Assembly: GCF_001625445.1 (NCBI RefSeq)
Contig: NZ_LWHG01000011.1
Span: 496,001 to 560,000 of the forward strand
Source: Haladaptatus sp. R4
GTDB lineage: Archaea; Halobacteriota; Halobacteria; Halobacteriales; Haladaptataceae
Direction of reading: 5' to 3'
DNA: 64,000 nt
Of the stretch, positions 50,870-58,819 are shown one piece after another. The first letter of the stretch is position 1. Each line of letters starts with the position of its first letter. The notes below the pieces were generated by a model. That model searched no databases and was not told the DNA's origin. It worked only from the letters and a program-made list of their open reading frames with translations. The translations under genes were made by a program, and so were the position numbers.

Positions 50870-52516
50870 TTACAGGTAGCCGAGGTCCTCCAATCGCGAG
50901 GTCACGTCTCCTTCCGTCTCGACCGTTTCCGTCGATCCGTACTCGATATCGCGGTACGAAGACCTCCCCACTGGCAACGTTACCATCCCCTGTGGAACGT
51001 GTCCGGTCATCCGGTCGGGAACGTCCAACCCGGCGGAAGCCATGACGATCGGCGCGACGTCCGTCAGCGAGAGTCGTTCTGGATCGACGGAGGGGTCGAA
51101 CGCCGGTCCGGTGCCGATGAAGACGCCGTCGGGTTTGTGGTTGTATTCGTCTACGGGGAGGAACCGCTCGCCGACGAGTCCCGGAAGGACGAGGTGGTTC
51201 ATGTCCTTCGGCATGAAGACGACGTCCGGCCCGCTTCCCGGGTCCGGGTCGTGGTTCACGTTTTCCGCCCGGTCGACGAAGTCGAACGCCAACCGTCCGT
51301 CCGGCGTTTTGACCGACGAGAGGAGTTCGATCAACTCCGACCGAATAGATTCGTACTCGGATTGCGGAACGACACCGCTGGGGTCTCTCCCTTCGAGGTT
51401 GATACGGATACCGAGTTCACCGAGCGCCCGACAGTACGCCTTCGACCGACGCCAATCGACGGTTCGTTCGGCCGCCGAGCGAACGTTGCTCGGGACGAGA
51501 CGTTTCAATTCTTCACCCAATCCAACACTTTGGGCCACGGTGAGCACCTTCGCCGGGGTTAAGCCGACCTTACCGAGCCCGGTAATCCCCATTGACACTG
51601 CGCGTTCTATCGGACTGGTTTCAGTATCGTCGCGTACTTCCTCGTCCGGGTTAACGATCGATTGTTTAACCGAACTGAGACTGGTTCCGTAGTTGTTCCC
51701 GTTCGAGTCCTCCCGGACGAAGCCGTGCTCTCGGAGAATCTCGTTCACGAACAGTTTGTACCCGTTCGTGACACCCATCCCGTGGTCCGAGCAGACGACG
51801 ATGTTGGCATCGGAGGCACACTGCTGAACGGTGCCGACGAGTTCATCCGCTGCCCGGTAAACCCGCCGAAACGCGCTTCGTTCGTCGAAATTGTGAAAAA
51901 CTGCATCCGTCTTTTGGACTTGGATAATCGCCACGCGCCACTCGTAGTTCGTCAGTAAATATTCTGCCGCGCGCGCACGCATGCCAACGAGGTCAGCGTA
52001 CCCATCGAGTTTGCGTTCCTTGTCGCTCACCATCTCCGCTTGTGAGTAGATGGTGTACTCCTCGCCGAGCGCATCGGACAGTTCGCCTCTGATGTCCTTC
52101 GGATAGCCATCGGCGTCCTCCGATGCGAGGTATCCCGGAACGAGGACTCCGTTCAGCGGCTCCGCAGGATGCGTGACCGGGACGTTGAGCACGATGGACG
52201 GCTCGTCGATGGAGGTGAGGTAGTTCCAAATCGCCGGTTGCTGTACGTCGTTGCGGGTGATGATGTTCGCCTCGTCCGGATACGTGTCCTCGTAGTCGAA
52301 GAACCCGTACGCGTCGTGCCGACTCGGGTCGGTCCCCGTGTACATCGACGGCCACGCGCTTCCGGTCCACGGTGGATGTGTCGAACGAAGTGGTGCGTCG
52401 ATACCCGTGGAACGGAGACGGCCGAAATTCGGCAGCTCGTCCGCAAATTCGTCTAGATACTCGAAAGAAAGCGCATCGAATCCGAGCACGACGGTACGTG
52501 ATCCGTCGGAAGTCAC
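50870..52516 (-). CDS. alkaline phosphatase superfamily enzyme (type I phosphodiesterase/nucleotide pyrophosphatase)
   Basis: About 548 residues. It starts VTSDGSRTVVLGFDALSFEY (metal-ligand Asp). The nucleophile Thr/Ser region is in PPWTGSAWPSMYTGTDPSRH; VVCSDHGMGVTNG near residue 265 and DEYNHKPDGVFIGTGPAFD later carry the remaining Asp/His ligands. Members hydrolyse phosphodiesters or transfer phosphoglycerol-like groups to glycans. The GTG at 52516 is chosen since the conserved strand starts directly after it; the frame extends 50 residues upstream without conservation. Cotranscribed with the flippase, so a role in glycan decoration is plausible. Confidence 0.8.
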   Translation of the reverse strand: MTSDGSRTVVLGFDALSFEYLDEFADELPNFGRLRSTGIDAPLRSTHPPWTGSAWPSMYTGTDPSRHDAYGFFDYEDTYPDEANIITRNDVQQPAIWNYLTSIDEPSIVLNVPVTHPAEPLNGVLVPGYLASEDADGYPKDIRGELSDALGEEYTIYSQAEMVSDKERKLDGYADLVGMRARAAEYLLTNYEWRVAIIQVQKTDAVFHNFDERSAFRRVYRAADELVGTVQQCASDANIVVCSDHGMGVTNGYKLFVNEILREHGFVREDSNGNNYGTSLSSVKQSIVNPDEEVRDDTETSPIERAVSMGITGLGKVGLTPAKVLTVAQSVGLGEELKRLVPSNVRSAAERTVDWRRSKAYCRALGELGIRINLEGRDPSGVVPQSEYESIRSELIELLSSVKTPDGRLAFDFVDRAENVNHDPDPGSGPDVVFMPKDMNHLVLPGLVGERFLPVDEYNHKPDGVFIGTGPAFDPSVDPERLSLTDVAPIVMASAGLDVPDRMTGHVPQGMVTLPVGRSSYRDIEYGSTETVETEGDVTSRLEDLGYL

Positions 52517-52961
52517 CGCCCCCACCTCACGACGGAACGCGTATCGATGGTTCGATGCGTCGAGGATGTCGTTCTGACCCCGATCCGCCCAACGACTCGC
52601 CGACGTATACTGTCGAGAGGATGGAGGTGCCGATGTACAGATGCTCCGCTCATTCACATCGTACACCCCCTTCGTGGTACTTTGTTATACTCTACAGCCC
52701 CGCTCGTAAGCGAAGCCTATGCGTATCACCGCACCCGACTGAATAAATCATCGAAAAAACAATCTGGAATTTTCCCTCGACCGGTGACGCTGGCCACGAG
52801 TAAGCTGTAGATACTCATTTCGCTCCGGGTTTACCTCGGTAACGAGTGGTATCTTCGCTCACGTATCCCAAGAGAACCGCTCTCGTGTACGATTTCGTCT
52901 ATCTCGGTATTCCAGCGTCGGTCCCGTGGTAATCGGTCACAACGTCGTATCATGGGTCTAC

Positions 52962-52968
52962 TTATAAA
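52962..52968 (+). promoter_or_regulatory. TATA-type promoter of the beta-helix gene
   Basis: TTATAAA lies 66 nt before the ATG at 53034, which leaves a leader of about 40 nt. The rest of the gap 52517-53033 (517 nt) is AT-rich with no supported gene. Confidence 0.55.
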
Positions 52969-53033
52969 TTGTTAGTACTACATTGAAAGAGAATCGCTAC
53001 ACTTTTACCATACCAACCTCACGTTGAACCTGC

Positions 53034-53915
53034 ATGGCACGCGAATTCGAAAACGACACAACCGACAATGGATCGTTTCTGAAACGACGTTCGTTCCTGA
53101 AGGCGGCCGGTACCGCAGTGGCCGCGACAGGGGCAGTAGGCGTCAGTTCAGTGGCGAGTGCGAAAGGGTATGATACGATTACCGTCCCCGCTGGCCAGCA
53201 AAAGGCGATCGAAGTCGGCGACGGAGAAACGTTCGAAAACACGCTTATCGATCTCACCGCCGAAGGTGCCGGAGTCGCGTTCACGACGAGCGGAAGCGGA
53301 TGGACGATTCGCAACGTCGGTATCAAGGGACAGGACAGCGGCCAGTCCTACATCATGATGCCCGGCGTCGAATCGCCGGACGGTCACGGTCTCATCGAAA
53401 ACGTCTACATGGGCGACGGTACGAAGCCCGGAAAAAGCGGAGGCGGCATGTGGGTCAACGCCAACCTCCCGCACCAGGGCGTCATCACCGTTCGACGCAC
53501 GCACGTAGCAAAGACGGTCAACAACGGTCTGTACGCGTCGGGTCCGGGGAAACAGGGAGCGAAAGGGATTACGAACGTCGAGGACTCGTACTTCCACTCG
53601 AACAACATCTCCAACATCCGCCTGAACGCGAAGGGTGACCGAACACCGTACGTCAAGAATACAGTCGTAAAAGTCGACGATAAGACGCCCGTCTGTGGCG
53701 AGAACTGCTCGGCACCCGGTACGGTCAACAACCGCGGCGTCTGGTCCTGGTACGGTACGACGAAGGTCATCGACTCCGACATCCAGGGTGGCTTCGCCAC
53801 CACGGACGGCGGAGACTTCAAAACGAAGAACACCAAGACCGGTAAACAGGCGGACACGACGCCTCCGAAGGGCGTCCCGATGTCGGCCGAAGAGGCTGTA
53901 AAAGGCCACAAGTAA
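53034..53915 (+). CDS. Tat-exported right-handed beta-helix protein
   Basis: 293 residues. The signal is LKRRSFLKAAGTAVAATGA ending near VASA, a Tat type without a lipobox Cys, so the protein is released or held by other contacts. The body has beta-helix turns (FENTLIDLTAEGAGVAFTTS, GLIENVYMGDGT, NISNIRLNAK, YVKNTVVKVDD). Two Cys (CGENC) may form a disulfide. The segment from GLYASG to RGVWSW aligns by eye with the lipoprotein at 7424-8794, so they are probably distant paralogues. Likely binds or cleaves a polysaccharide; not shown. Confidence 0.82.
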   Translation: MAREFENDTTDNGSFLKRRSFLKAAGTAVAATGAVGVSSVASAKGYDTITVPAGQQKAIEVGDGETFENTLIDLTAEGAGVAFTTSGSGWTIRNVGIKGQDSGQSYIMMPGVESPDGHGLIENVYMGDGTKPGKSGGGMWVNANLPHQGVITVRRTHVAKTVNNGLYASGPGKQGAKGITNVEDSYFHSNNISNIRLNAKGDRTPYVKNTVVKVDDKTPVCGENCSAPGTVNNRGVWSWYGTTKVIDSDIQGGFATTDGGDFKTKNTKTGKQADTTPPKGVPMSAEEAVKGHK

Positions 53916-54098
53916 CGAGAATTTGAGTTCGCCAGTCTCTTTCCTTTTCTATCTGTTCTCTTTTTATCGCGGATCGAAGACGGTCAACGGTCGCTGATGC
54001 TCCCCGTACGAACTTCGTGAAGCGTAAGCTTCGACTTTTTTGTCAACCCACCTTCACCGACCGTGACGTTTTTGTCGTCGGTCGCGTTCTGAAACAGT

Positions 54099-54758
54099 AT
54101 GCGATTTGTTATCGTTGGGTATGGCCGTGTCGGGATCCGGACCGCACAGATACTCTCGGAGGAGGGTCACGAGGTCGTCGTCGTCGATGACGACCCCGAC
54201 AAAGTTGATCGTGCGCGAGAGGACGGCTTCGATGTCGTCGAAGGGGACGGGTCGGACGAGGACGTACTGACCGAGGCGGGCATCGAGTCGGCGGACGCTA
54301 TCGGCGGGTTGACGGGGGACTTGAACGTCAACTTCGCGGCGTGCATGGTCGGCAAGCATCACGGTTGTCGAACCGTCATGCGCATCGACGAGGACTACCG
54401 GGAGGAGATCTACCAGAAGTTCGCGGACGACGTGGACGACGTGATCTACCCCGAGCGCCTCGGTGCGGCAGGGGCGAAAACCGCGCTTCTCGGCGGCGAC
54501 TTCGACGTCATCGCCGACCTGACCGAAAACCTCCAGTTGACGACGATGACGATTCCGGACGACTCGCCGCTGGTCGGAACGCGCGTTCAGGCGGTCGAAC
54601 TCCCCACGAACGCACGGATCTACGCACACGGTCGAAACCGCGAGCGGATGACAATTCCGCTGCCGGGGACGAAGCTCGAAGCGGGAGACCGTGTCGCGCT
54701 CATCGCTTCACGCGAGGCGCTCCCGGCGGTACGCGACCGGCTCCAAGCGACTGCTTGA
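54099..54758 (+). CDS. trkA: TrkA-type potassium-transport regulatory protein
   Basis: 219 residues: an RCK-N domain (FVIVGYGRVGIRTAQILSEE at the start, NAD(H) binding Rossmann motif GYGRVG; acidic VDDDPDKVD ribose-binding strand) followed by an RCK-C domain (about 135-215). The protein gates a Trk/Ktr K+ channel subunit, not encoded nearby. A single RCK unit rather than the doubled bacterial TrkA. Stand-alone gene between intergenic stretches of 183 and 567 nt. Confidence 0.92.
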   Translation: MRFVIVGYGRVGIRTAQILSEEGHEVVVVDDDPDKVDRAREDGFDVVEGDGSDEDVLTEAGIESADAIGGLTGDLNVNFAACMVGKHHGCRTVMRIDEDYREEIYQKFADDVDDVIYPERLGAAGAKTALLGGDFDVIADLTENLQLTTMTIPDDSPLVGTRVQAVELPTNARIYAHGRNRERMTIPLPGTKLEAGDRVALIASREALPAVRDRLQATA

Positions 54759-55325
54759 GAACGGGTTCGAGTATCGAAATCGGAGAAATCGCTCGTCGGT
54801 CGTATCGAAGCGAAAAACGATTGGGCAGCGCGGGGTTCTAGGGCCGTCCGGGACGAGAACTTTCGTGGGGGGGTTGGTGACACTGTAACGGGAAGCCAAC
54901 CCGTCGCCAGAGCCCCCGGCCCCGCCGGAGACCCACCGCGAGACTGCGACACGCTTCGCGCCCGAGCCGTCGGGCGCAACTGTACGAATGAGCGGACACC
55001 ACTTTGTTATGAACCGTTTGCGCCCGGTACAGGCACTCTTTGTCACGATCAGGATGTGTCTACGGACGAGTGGACGTATCCTAAAACGGAAGAGGGGGAG
55101 TGTCGAACGGGATTGGAGAGCGGAACGGGATGGGAGAGCGGAACGGGATGGGAGAGCGGTACAGGGGCGATGTGGGTGGTGTGTGCCGGGCGCGCAGAGT
55201 GGGAGGATGGGAGAGAGGGTGTTGTGCGCGCCCATTTTCGGATGGGAAACGCGAGAACTTAAAACCGCGTCAGACACCCGTGAGACACTACCGCTACCCC
55301 CGATTTCATACGCTCTCCGGGAGAG
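54759..55325 (+). other. 567-nt intergenic region containing three 18-nt tandem repeats
   Basis: Three copies of GAACGGGATGGGAGAGCG (the first has one T for G) run head to tail at 55105-55158. The rest, from 54759 to 55104, includes a C-rich stretch with short palindromes (for example near 54925) but no convincing RNA or protein gene. Being a multiple of three, the repeat could be coding, yet no frame here has a start, length and composition I trust. Confidence 0.6.
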
Positions 55326-56201
55326 ATGACTGCCATGCACGGAACTGGAGTACCGCTGTTGACGCCGTTCGACCGGGAAGGAACCCTCCGAGAAGACAAC
55401 CTTCGGGAACTCGTCGCGTGGGTCCAAGAGCGTGGCGTGGACTTCATCGTCCCCTGTGGGTCGAACAGCGAAGCGGAACTGATGAGCGTCGAGGAGCGTG
55501 CCCGCGTGGTCGAAATCGTGGTCGAGGAGGCGGAGGTTCCAGTGCTGGCCGGAACGGGCCATCCAGGCTTTCACGAGACGCTCCGTCAAACGTCCCTCGC
55601 GGCGGAGGCGGGAGCAGACGCGGCGCTCGTGGTGACACCGTTTTACTACGGCCACGACGACGAGTCGATGGCCGACTACTATCGTTCGGTTGCTGACGAG
55701 AGCCCCCTGCCGGTGTACCTCTACAGCGTCCCGGCCTACACGAACGTCGTCCTGTCGCCCGAAGTGGTCGGTGAACTCGCCGACCACGAGAACATCGCCG
55801 GAATGAAGGATTCGAGTGGAAACCTCACGCGCCTCCAACGCGAGCGTGCCCGCACCGAGCACGCCGATTTCGATCTGTTCGTCGGAAGCGGAGGGGTCTA
55901 CGCCTCCGCACTCGACGCCGGGGCCGACGGCGGTATCCTCGGTTTGGCGAACGTCGCACCCGAGCGCGCCAGCGAAATCTATCGTCTTCACCGGAGCGGG
56001 CACGGCGAACAGGCCCGACAGTTGAACGCCAGCATCGTGGAGTTAAACCACGCGGTCACGAGCGAACACGGCGTCCCCGGGGCCAAAGCGGCCATGGCGG
56101 AACGCGGCGCACCTGCCGGGGAACCCCGCAGCCCTCACCGACCGGCGTCCGAGGAGGTTCGAGCCGAAATCGTCGCCCTCGTCGATGCCGCCGAACACTG
56201 A
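55326..56201 (+). CDS. DHDPS/N-acetylneuraminate lyase family aldolase
   Basis: 291-residue TIM-barrel class I aldolase. Schiff-base Lys is in IAGMKDSSGNLTRL near residue 160, the proton-relay Tyr in YLYSVPAYTN near residue 134. The substrate loop reads CGSNSEAELMS rather than the GTTGE of true DapA, so lysine synthesis is unlikely; 2-keto-3-deoxy-sugar acid or 4-hydroxy-2-oxoglutarate aldolase are better guesses. ATG at 55326; a second at 55335 is possible. Stand-alone. Confidence 0.88.
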   Translation: MTAMHGTGVPLLTPFDREGTLREDNLRELVAWVQERGVDFIVPCGSNSEAELMSVEERARVVEIVVEEAEVPVLAGTGHPGFHETLRQTSLAAEAGADAALVVTPFYYGHDDESMADYYRSVADESPLPVYLYSVPAYTNVVLSPEVVGELADHENIAGMKDSSGNLTRLQRERARTEHADFDLFVGSGGVYASALDAGADGGILGLANVAPERASEIYRLHRSGHGEQARQLNASIVELNHAVTSEHGVPGAKAAMAERGAPAGEPRSPHRPASEEVRAEIVALVDAAEH

Positions 56202-56391
56202 TCTGTCCTCTTTCCCAATTTGATACGTTCCGTTGATCTGTTGTTCGTTATTATCACGTTCCGTTGTCGTGATAACGGATGATGCCCGCTCTCGTACTGG
56301 GTAATTACAGGTAAAGTTACTTGGTGGTGGGTGCGAATTGACCGGACAATGAACTGTGGGACAAAAGACATATATGTTAGGAGAGTAGAAA

Positions 56392-58218
56392 ATGGCGATT
56401 CGTAGCCTCCTCGGAAAACTGCTCGTGGGAGTGATGACGGTCCTCCTCGTGAGTGCTGGCGGACTGGGCGTGGCGCTCTCCTCCGGCATCGTGACGGTCG
56501 GGCAACCGAGCGTCGACAACGTCGACGCCGCGTGGGGCGGCGTCAGCGCGAAGACGACCGAAATTCGGACGAATATCGACGTGAACAATCCCAGCTCGGT
56601 CGGGATGCCGGGCGTCGCGGACCTCGACTATCGGGTGGATATGAACGACGTGACCGTGGCGAACGGGAAAAAGGAGAACATCGAATTACCGTCCGGACGG
56701 TCCACGATTTCGATGACGACGCGCATGGACAACCGAAAGATTCCGGCGTGGTGGGCGAGCCACATCAACAACGGCGAGAAGACGACGGTCAGTATCTCGC
56801 CGACGGTCAGCGTTCCGCTGTATTCGAAGCGACTTCCCGCACAGAAACGGACGTTCCGGACGGACCTGCTCAGCGCGTTCGACAGCAACGAGACGCGGAC
56901 AATGACCGCTGGAAACCGGGAAATCCTGCGGGTGACGAAAACGAACGCATCGTGGGGACACGCCACGACGGAGCGGACGCCGCTGTCCGTCAACGCGACC
57001 GTCGAGAACCCGACCAGCGGCGAGGTGGTCTTCTCTCAGTTGGGATACACGATCACGATGAACAACGTGACCGTCGCCAACGGAACGACCGACGGCGAGG
57101 TACACATGAAACCGGGGAAGACGACCACGTTCGGTATCGACTCCACGTTCGACAACGGCAAACTGCCGGAGTGGTGGGAAAGCCACGTGGAGAACGGCGA
57201 GAAGACGACGATGGACGTGCAGTTTTACGCGGTCATGCACGACAACGGAACCACGCAAAACGTCGACCTCCCGTTCCTGAGCAAGCGCATCGTCTTTACG
57301 ACCGACGTGCTCGGTGGCGGGAAGACGACGACGAAGGTCGTTCCGCGCGACGGAAACTCGTCGTTCGCGCCGCCCGAACTCGAATCCGTCGAGAGTCACT
57401 GGATCGTTCCCGAGACGGGTGACACCGGCGTTCGAACCCGAGCGACCGTCGTAAACCCGAACGAACCGGGTTCGGTGTTCGCAAAGCACCTCTCGGTTGA
57501 TGCGCGGTATCGAGTGTCGATGAACGACGTCCCGCTGGTCGAGGGGGAGACGACCCGCCAAATCGAGTCAGGAAAGACCCGTCTCGACCTCACCGGGAGG
57601 ATCACTGACGAGACGATACAACGCTGGTGGGTCAGTCACGTCAACAACGGAGAGAGGACCGACCGCGTTATCGAGCGTAACGTGACCGTGGATTCCGGGT
57701 TCGCCCGACTGCCCGTCGGTGGCAAAGCCGACCGGGGAACGATAACGACCGATATGCTCGGCCCCGTCGATTCGGCGTCGAGCCAGTCGTTCTCGATAGC
57801 GGGACGGGAAATCGGACGCATCTCCGACGTGCAGGCGAACTGGGGCAACGCGACGATGGACAAGACACCCATCGACGCATCCGCGACCGTCGAAAACGAT
57901 AGGAGTCAGTCGATTCGTATCGTCGAAGTCGGATCACGCGTGACGATGAACGGCATCGTCCTCTCGGACGGATCGAGGCAGAAATCCGTCGAGGTAGGCC
58001 CGCACAGCGAGGCGACGATTCGGGATACGATGAACCTCGACAACTCGAAACTCGGCCCGTGGTGGAAGACGCACCTTCGGAACGGTGAGAAGAGCACGCT
58101 CGAAGTCAGCTACTACGTCGTCGTCGAATACCACGGCTACACCGAACGGATCGATCTCGATTCGCTGAACTACCGGAAGACGGTGACCACGAACATCCTC
58201 GGAAACTCGACGGCCTGA
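56392..58218 (+). CDS. membrane-anchored protein with four tandem LEA14/WHy-type domains
   Basis: 608 residues. An N-terminal helix (LLVGVMTVLLVSAGGLGVAL) anchors or exports it. Four repeats of about 145 residues follow, each opening around a W (AAWGGVSAKTT, ASWGHATTERT, SHWIVPETGDT, ANWGNATMDKT), with internal YxVxMNxVxV(A/S)xG and a closing WWxxHxxNGEKT block (e.g. WWASHINNGEKTT, WWESHVENGEKTT). This fits the WHy domain (Water stress and Hypersensitive response). Such domains are linked with desiccation tolerance in plants and some archaea; the surface location here is notable. Its RBS-like AGGAG is 8 nt before ATG. Confidence 0.85.
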   Translation: MAIRSLLGKLLVGVMTVLLVSAGGLGVALSSGIVTVGQPSVDNVDAAWGGVSAKTTEIRTNIDVNNPSSVGMPGVADLDYRVDMNDVTVANGKKENIELPSGRSTISMTTRMDNRKIPAWWASHINNGEKTTVSISPTVSVPLYSKRLPAQKRTFRTDLLSAFDSNETRTMTAGNREILRVTKTNASWGHATTERTPLSVNATVENPTSGEVVFSQLGYTITMNNVTVANGTTDGEVHMKPGKTTTFGIDSTFDNGKLPEWWESHVENGEKTTMDVQFYAVMHDNGTTQNVDLPFLSKRIVFTTDVLGGGKTTTKVVPRDGNSSFAPPELESVESHWIVPETGDTGVRTRATVVNPNEPGSVFAKHLSVDARYRVSMNDVPLVEGETTRQIESGKTRLDLTGRITDETIQRWWVSHVNNGERTDRVIERNVTVDSGFARLPVGGKADRGTITTDMLGPVDSASSQSFSIAGREIGRISDVQANWGNATMDKTPIDASATVENDRSQSIRIVEVGSRVTMNGIVLSDGSRQKSVEVGPHSEATIRDTMNLDNSKLGPWWKTHLRNGEKSTLEVSYYVVVEYHGYTERIDLDSLNYRKTVTTNILGNSTA

Positions 58219-58309
58219 GACACGTTCGTCCCATTCCCGTGTTGATTTCCACCCACGCGTTCGTAATTCTCGACGCAATTTATTTGTGTGTGAAGGTAAA
58301 TACTCGCGT

Positions 58310-58780
58310 ATGCCTTCGAGACGTGCCGTGCTAGCATCCCTGTCGGCGGCCGTGGTGGGCGGGGGTCTCGCTGGCTGTTCCGCGTTTGCATCCGTCGGGG
58401 GAGTCGTCCGGAACAAGGAGATAACTGGCAAACGCCGGACCAGCGGCGGTCTTCGTGACGAAACCATCGTCAGCGTCGGGCTAACGAAATCGAGCGACGA
58501 ACCGATAATGGACGTCGCGAAGGAGTGGGCTGACCGTTTTTCCAACCCGGGGGAGTTACACGTCTCGACTACGCTCAACGACCTCCTACGGGACGAATAC
58601 GAGGAGTTCGGCTACGTCATCGGCGTCTGTAGCAAGGATTGGTCGGGTGGTGGTGACCGGATCGGGTGTTACACCGCCTCCACGAGACGCGAGGACTTCA
58701 ACCGGGCACAGGTCGGGGACCACGTGAAAGCCAGTTACTCCGACTCGTCCATCGAGATTCACGGCGTCGAAGGGACGTAA
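58310..58780 (+). CDS. predicted exported lipoprotein of unknown function
   Basis: 156 residues. MPSRRAVLASLSAAVVGGGL followed by AGCSAF is a twin-arginine-like signal with lipobox. After a short linker the mature part is acidic with one Cys pair (VCSKDW...GCYTAS). No family recognised. It sits 91 nt after the WHy-repeat gene on the same strand and converges on the large PGF-CTERM gene; both neighbours are exported. Confidence 0.75.
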   Translation: MPSRRAVLASLSAAVVGGGLAGCSAFASVGGVVRNKEITGKRRTSGGLRDETIVSVGLTKSSDEPIMDVAKEWADRFSNPGELHVSTTLNDLLRDEYEEFGYVIGVCSKDWSGGGDRIGCYTASTRREDFNRAQVGDHVKASYSDSSIEIHGVEGT

Positions 58781-58819
58781 CGTCCGAGCGAGCGAAAAAT
58801 AAGTGCGTGTTTTTGGACT

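Noticed and set aside
54850-54990. Possible structured RNA (SRP or RNase P RNA) in the C-rich part of the trkA-aldolase gap
   Set aside because: None of the universally conserved motifs of either RNA could be found on either strand.
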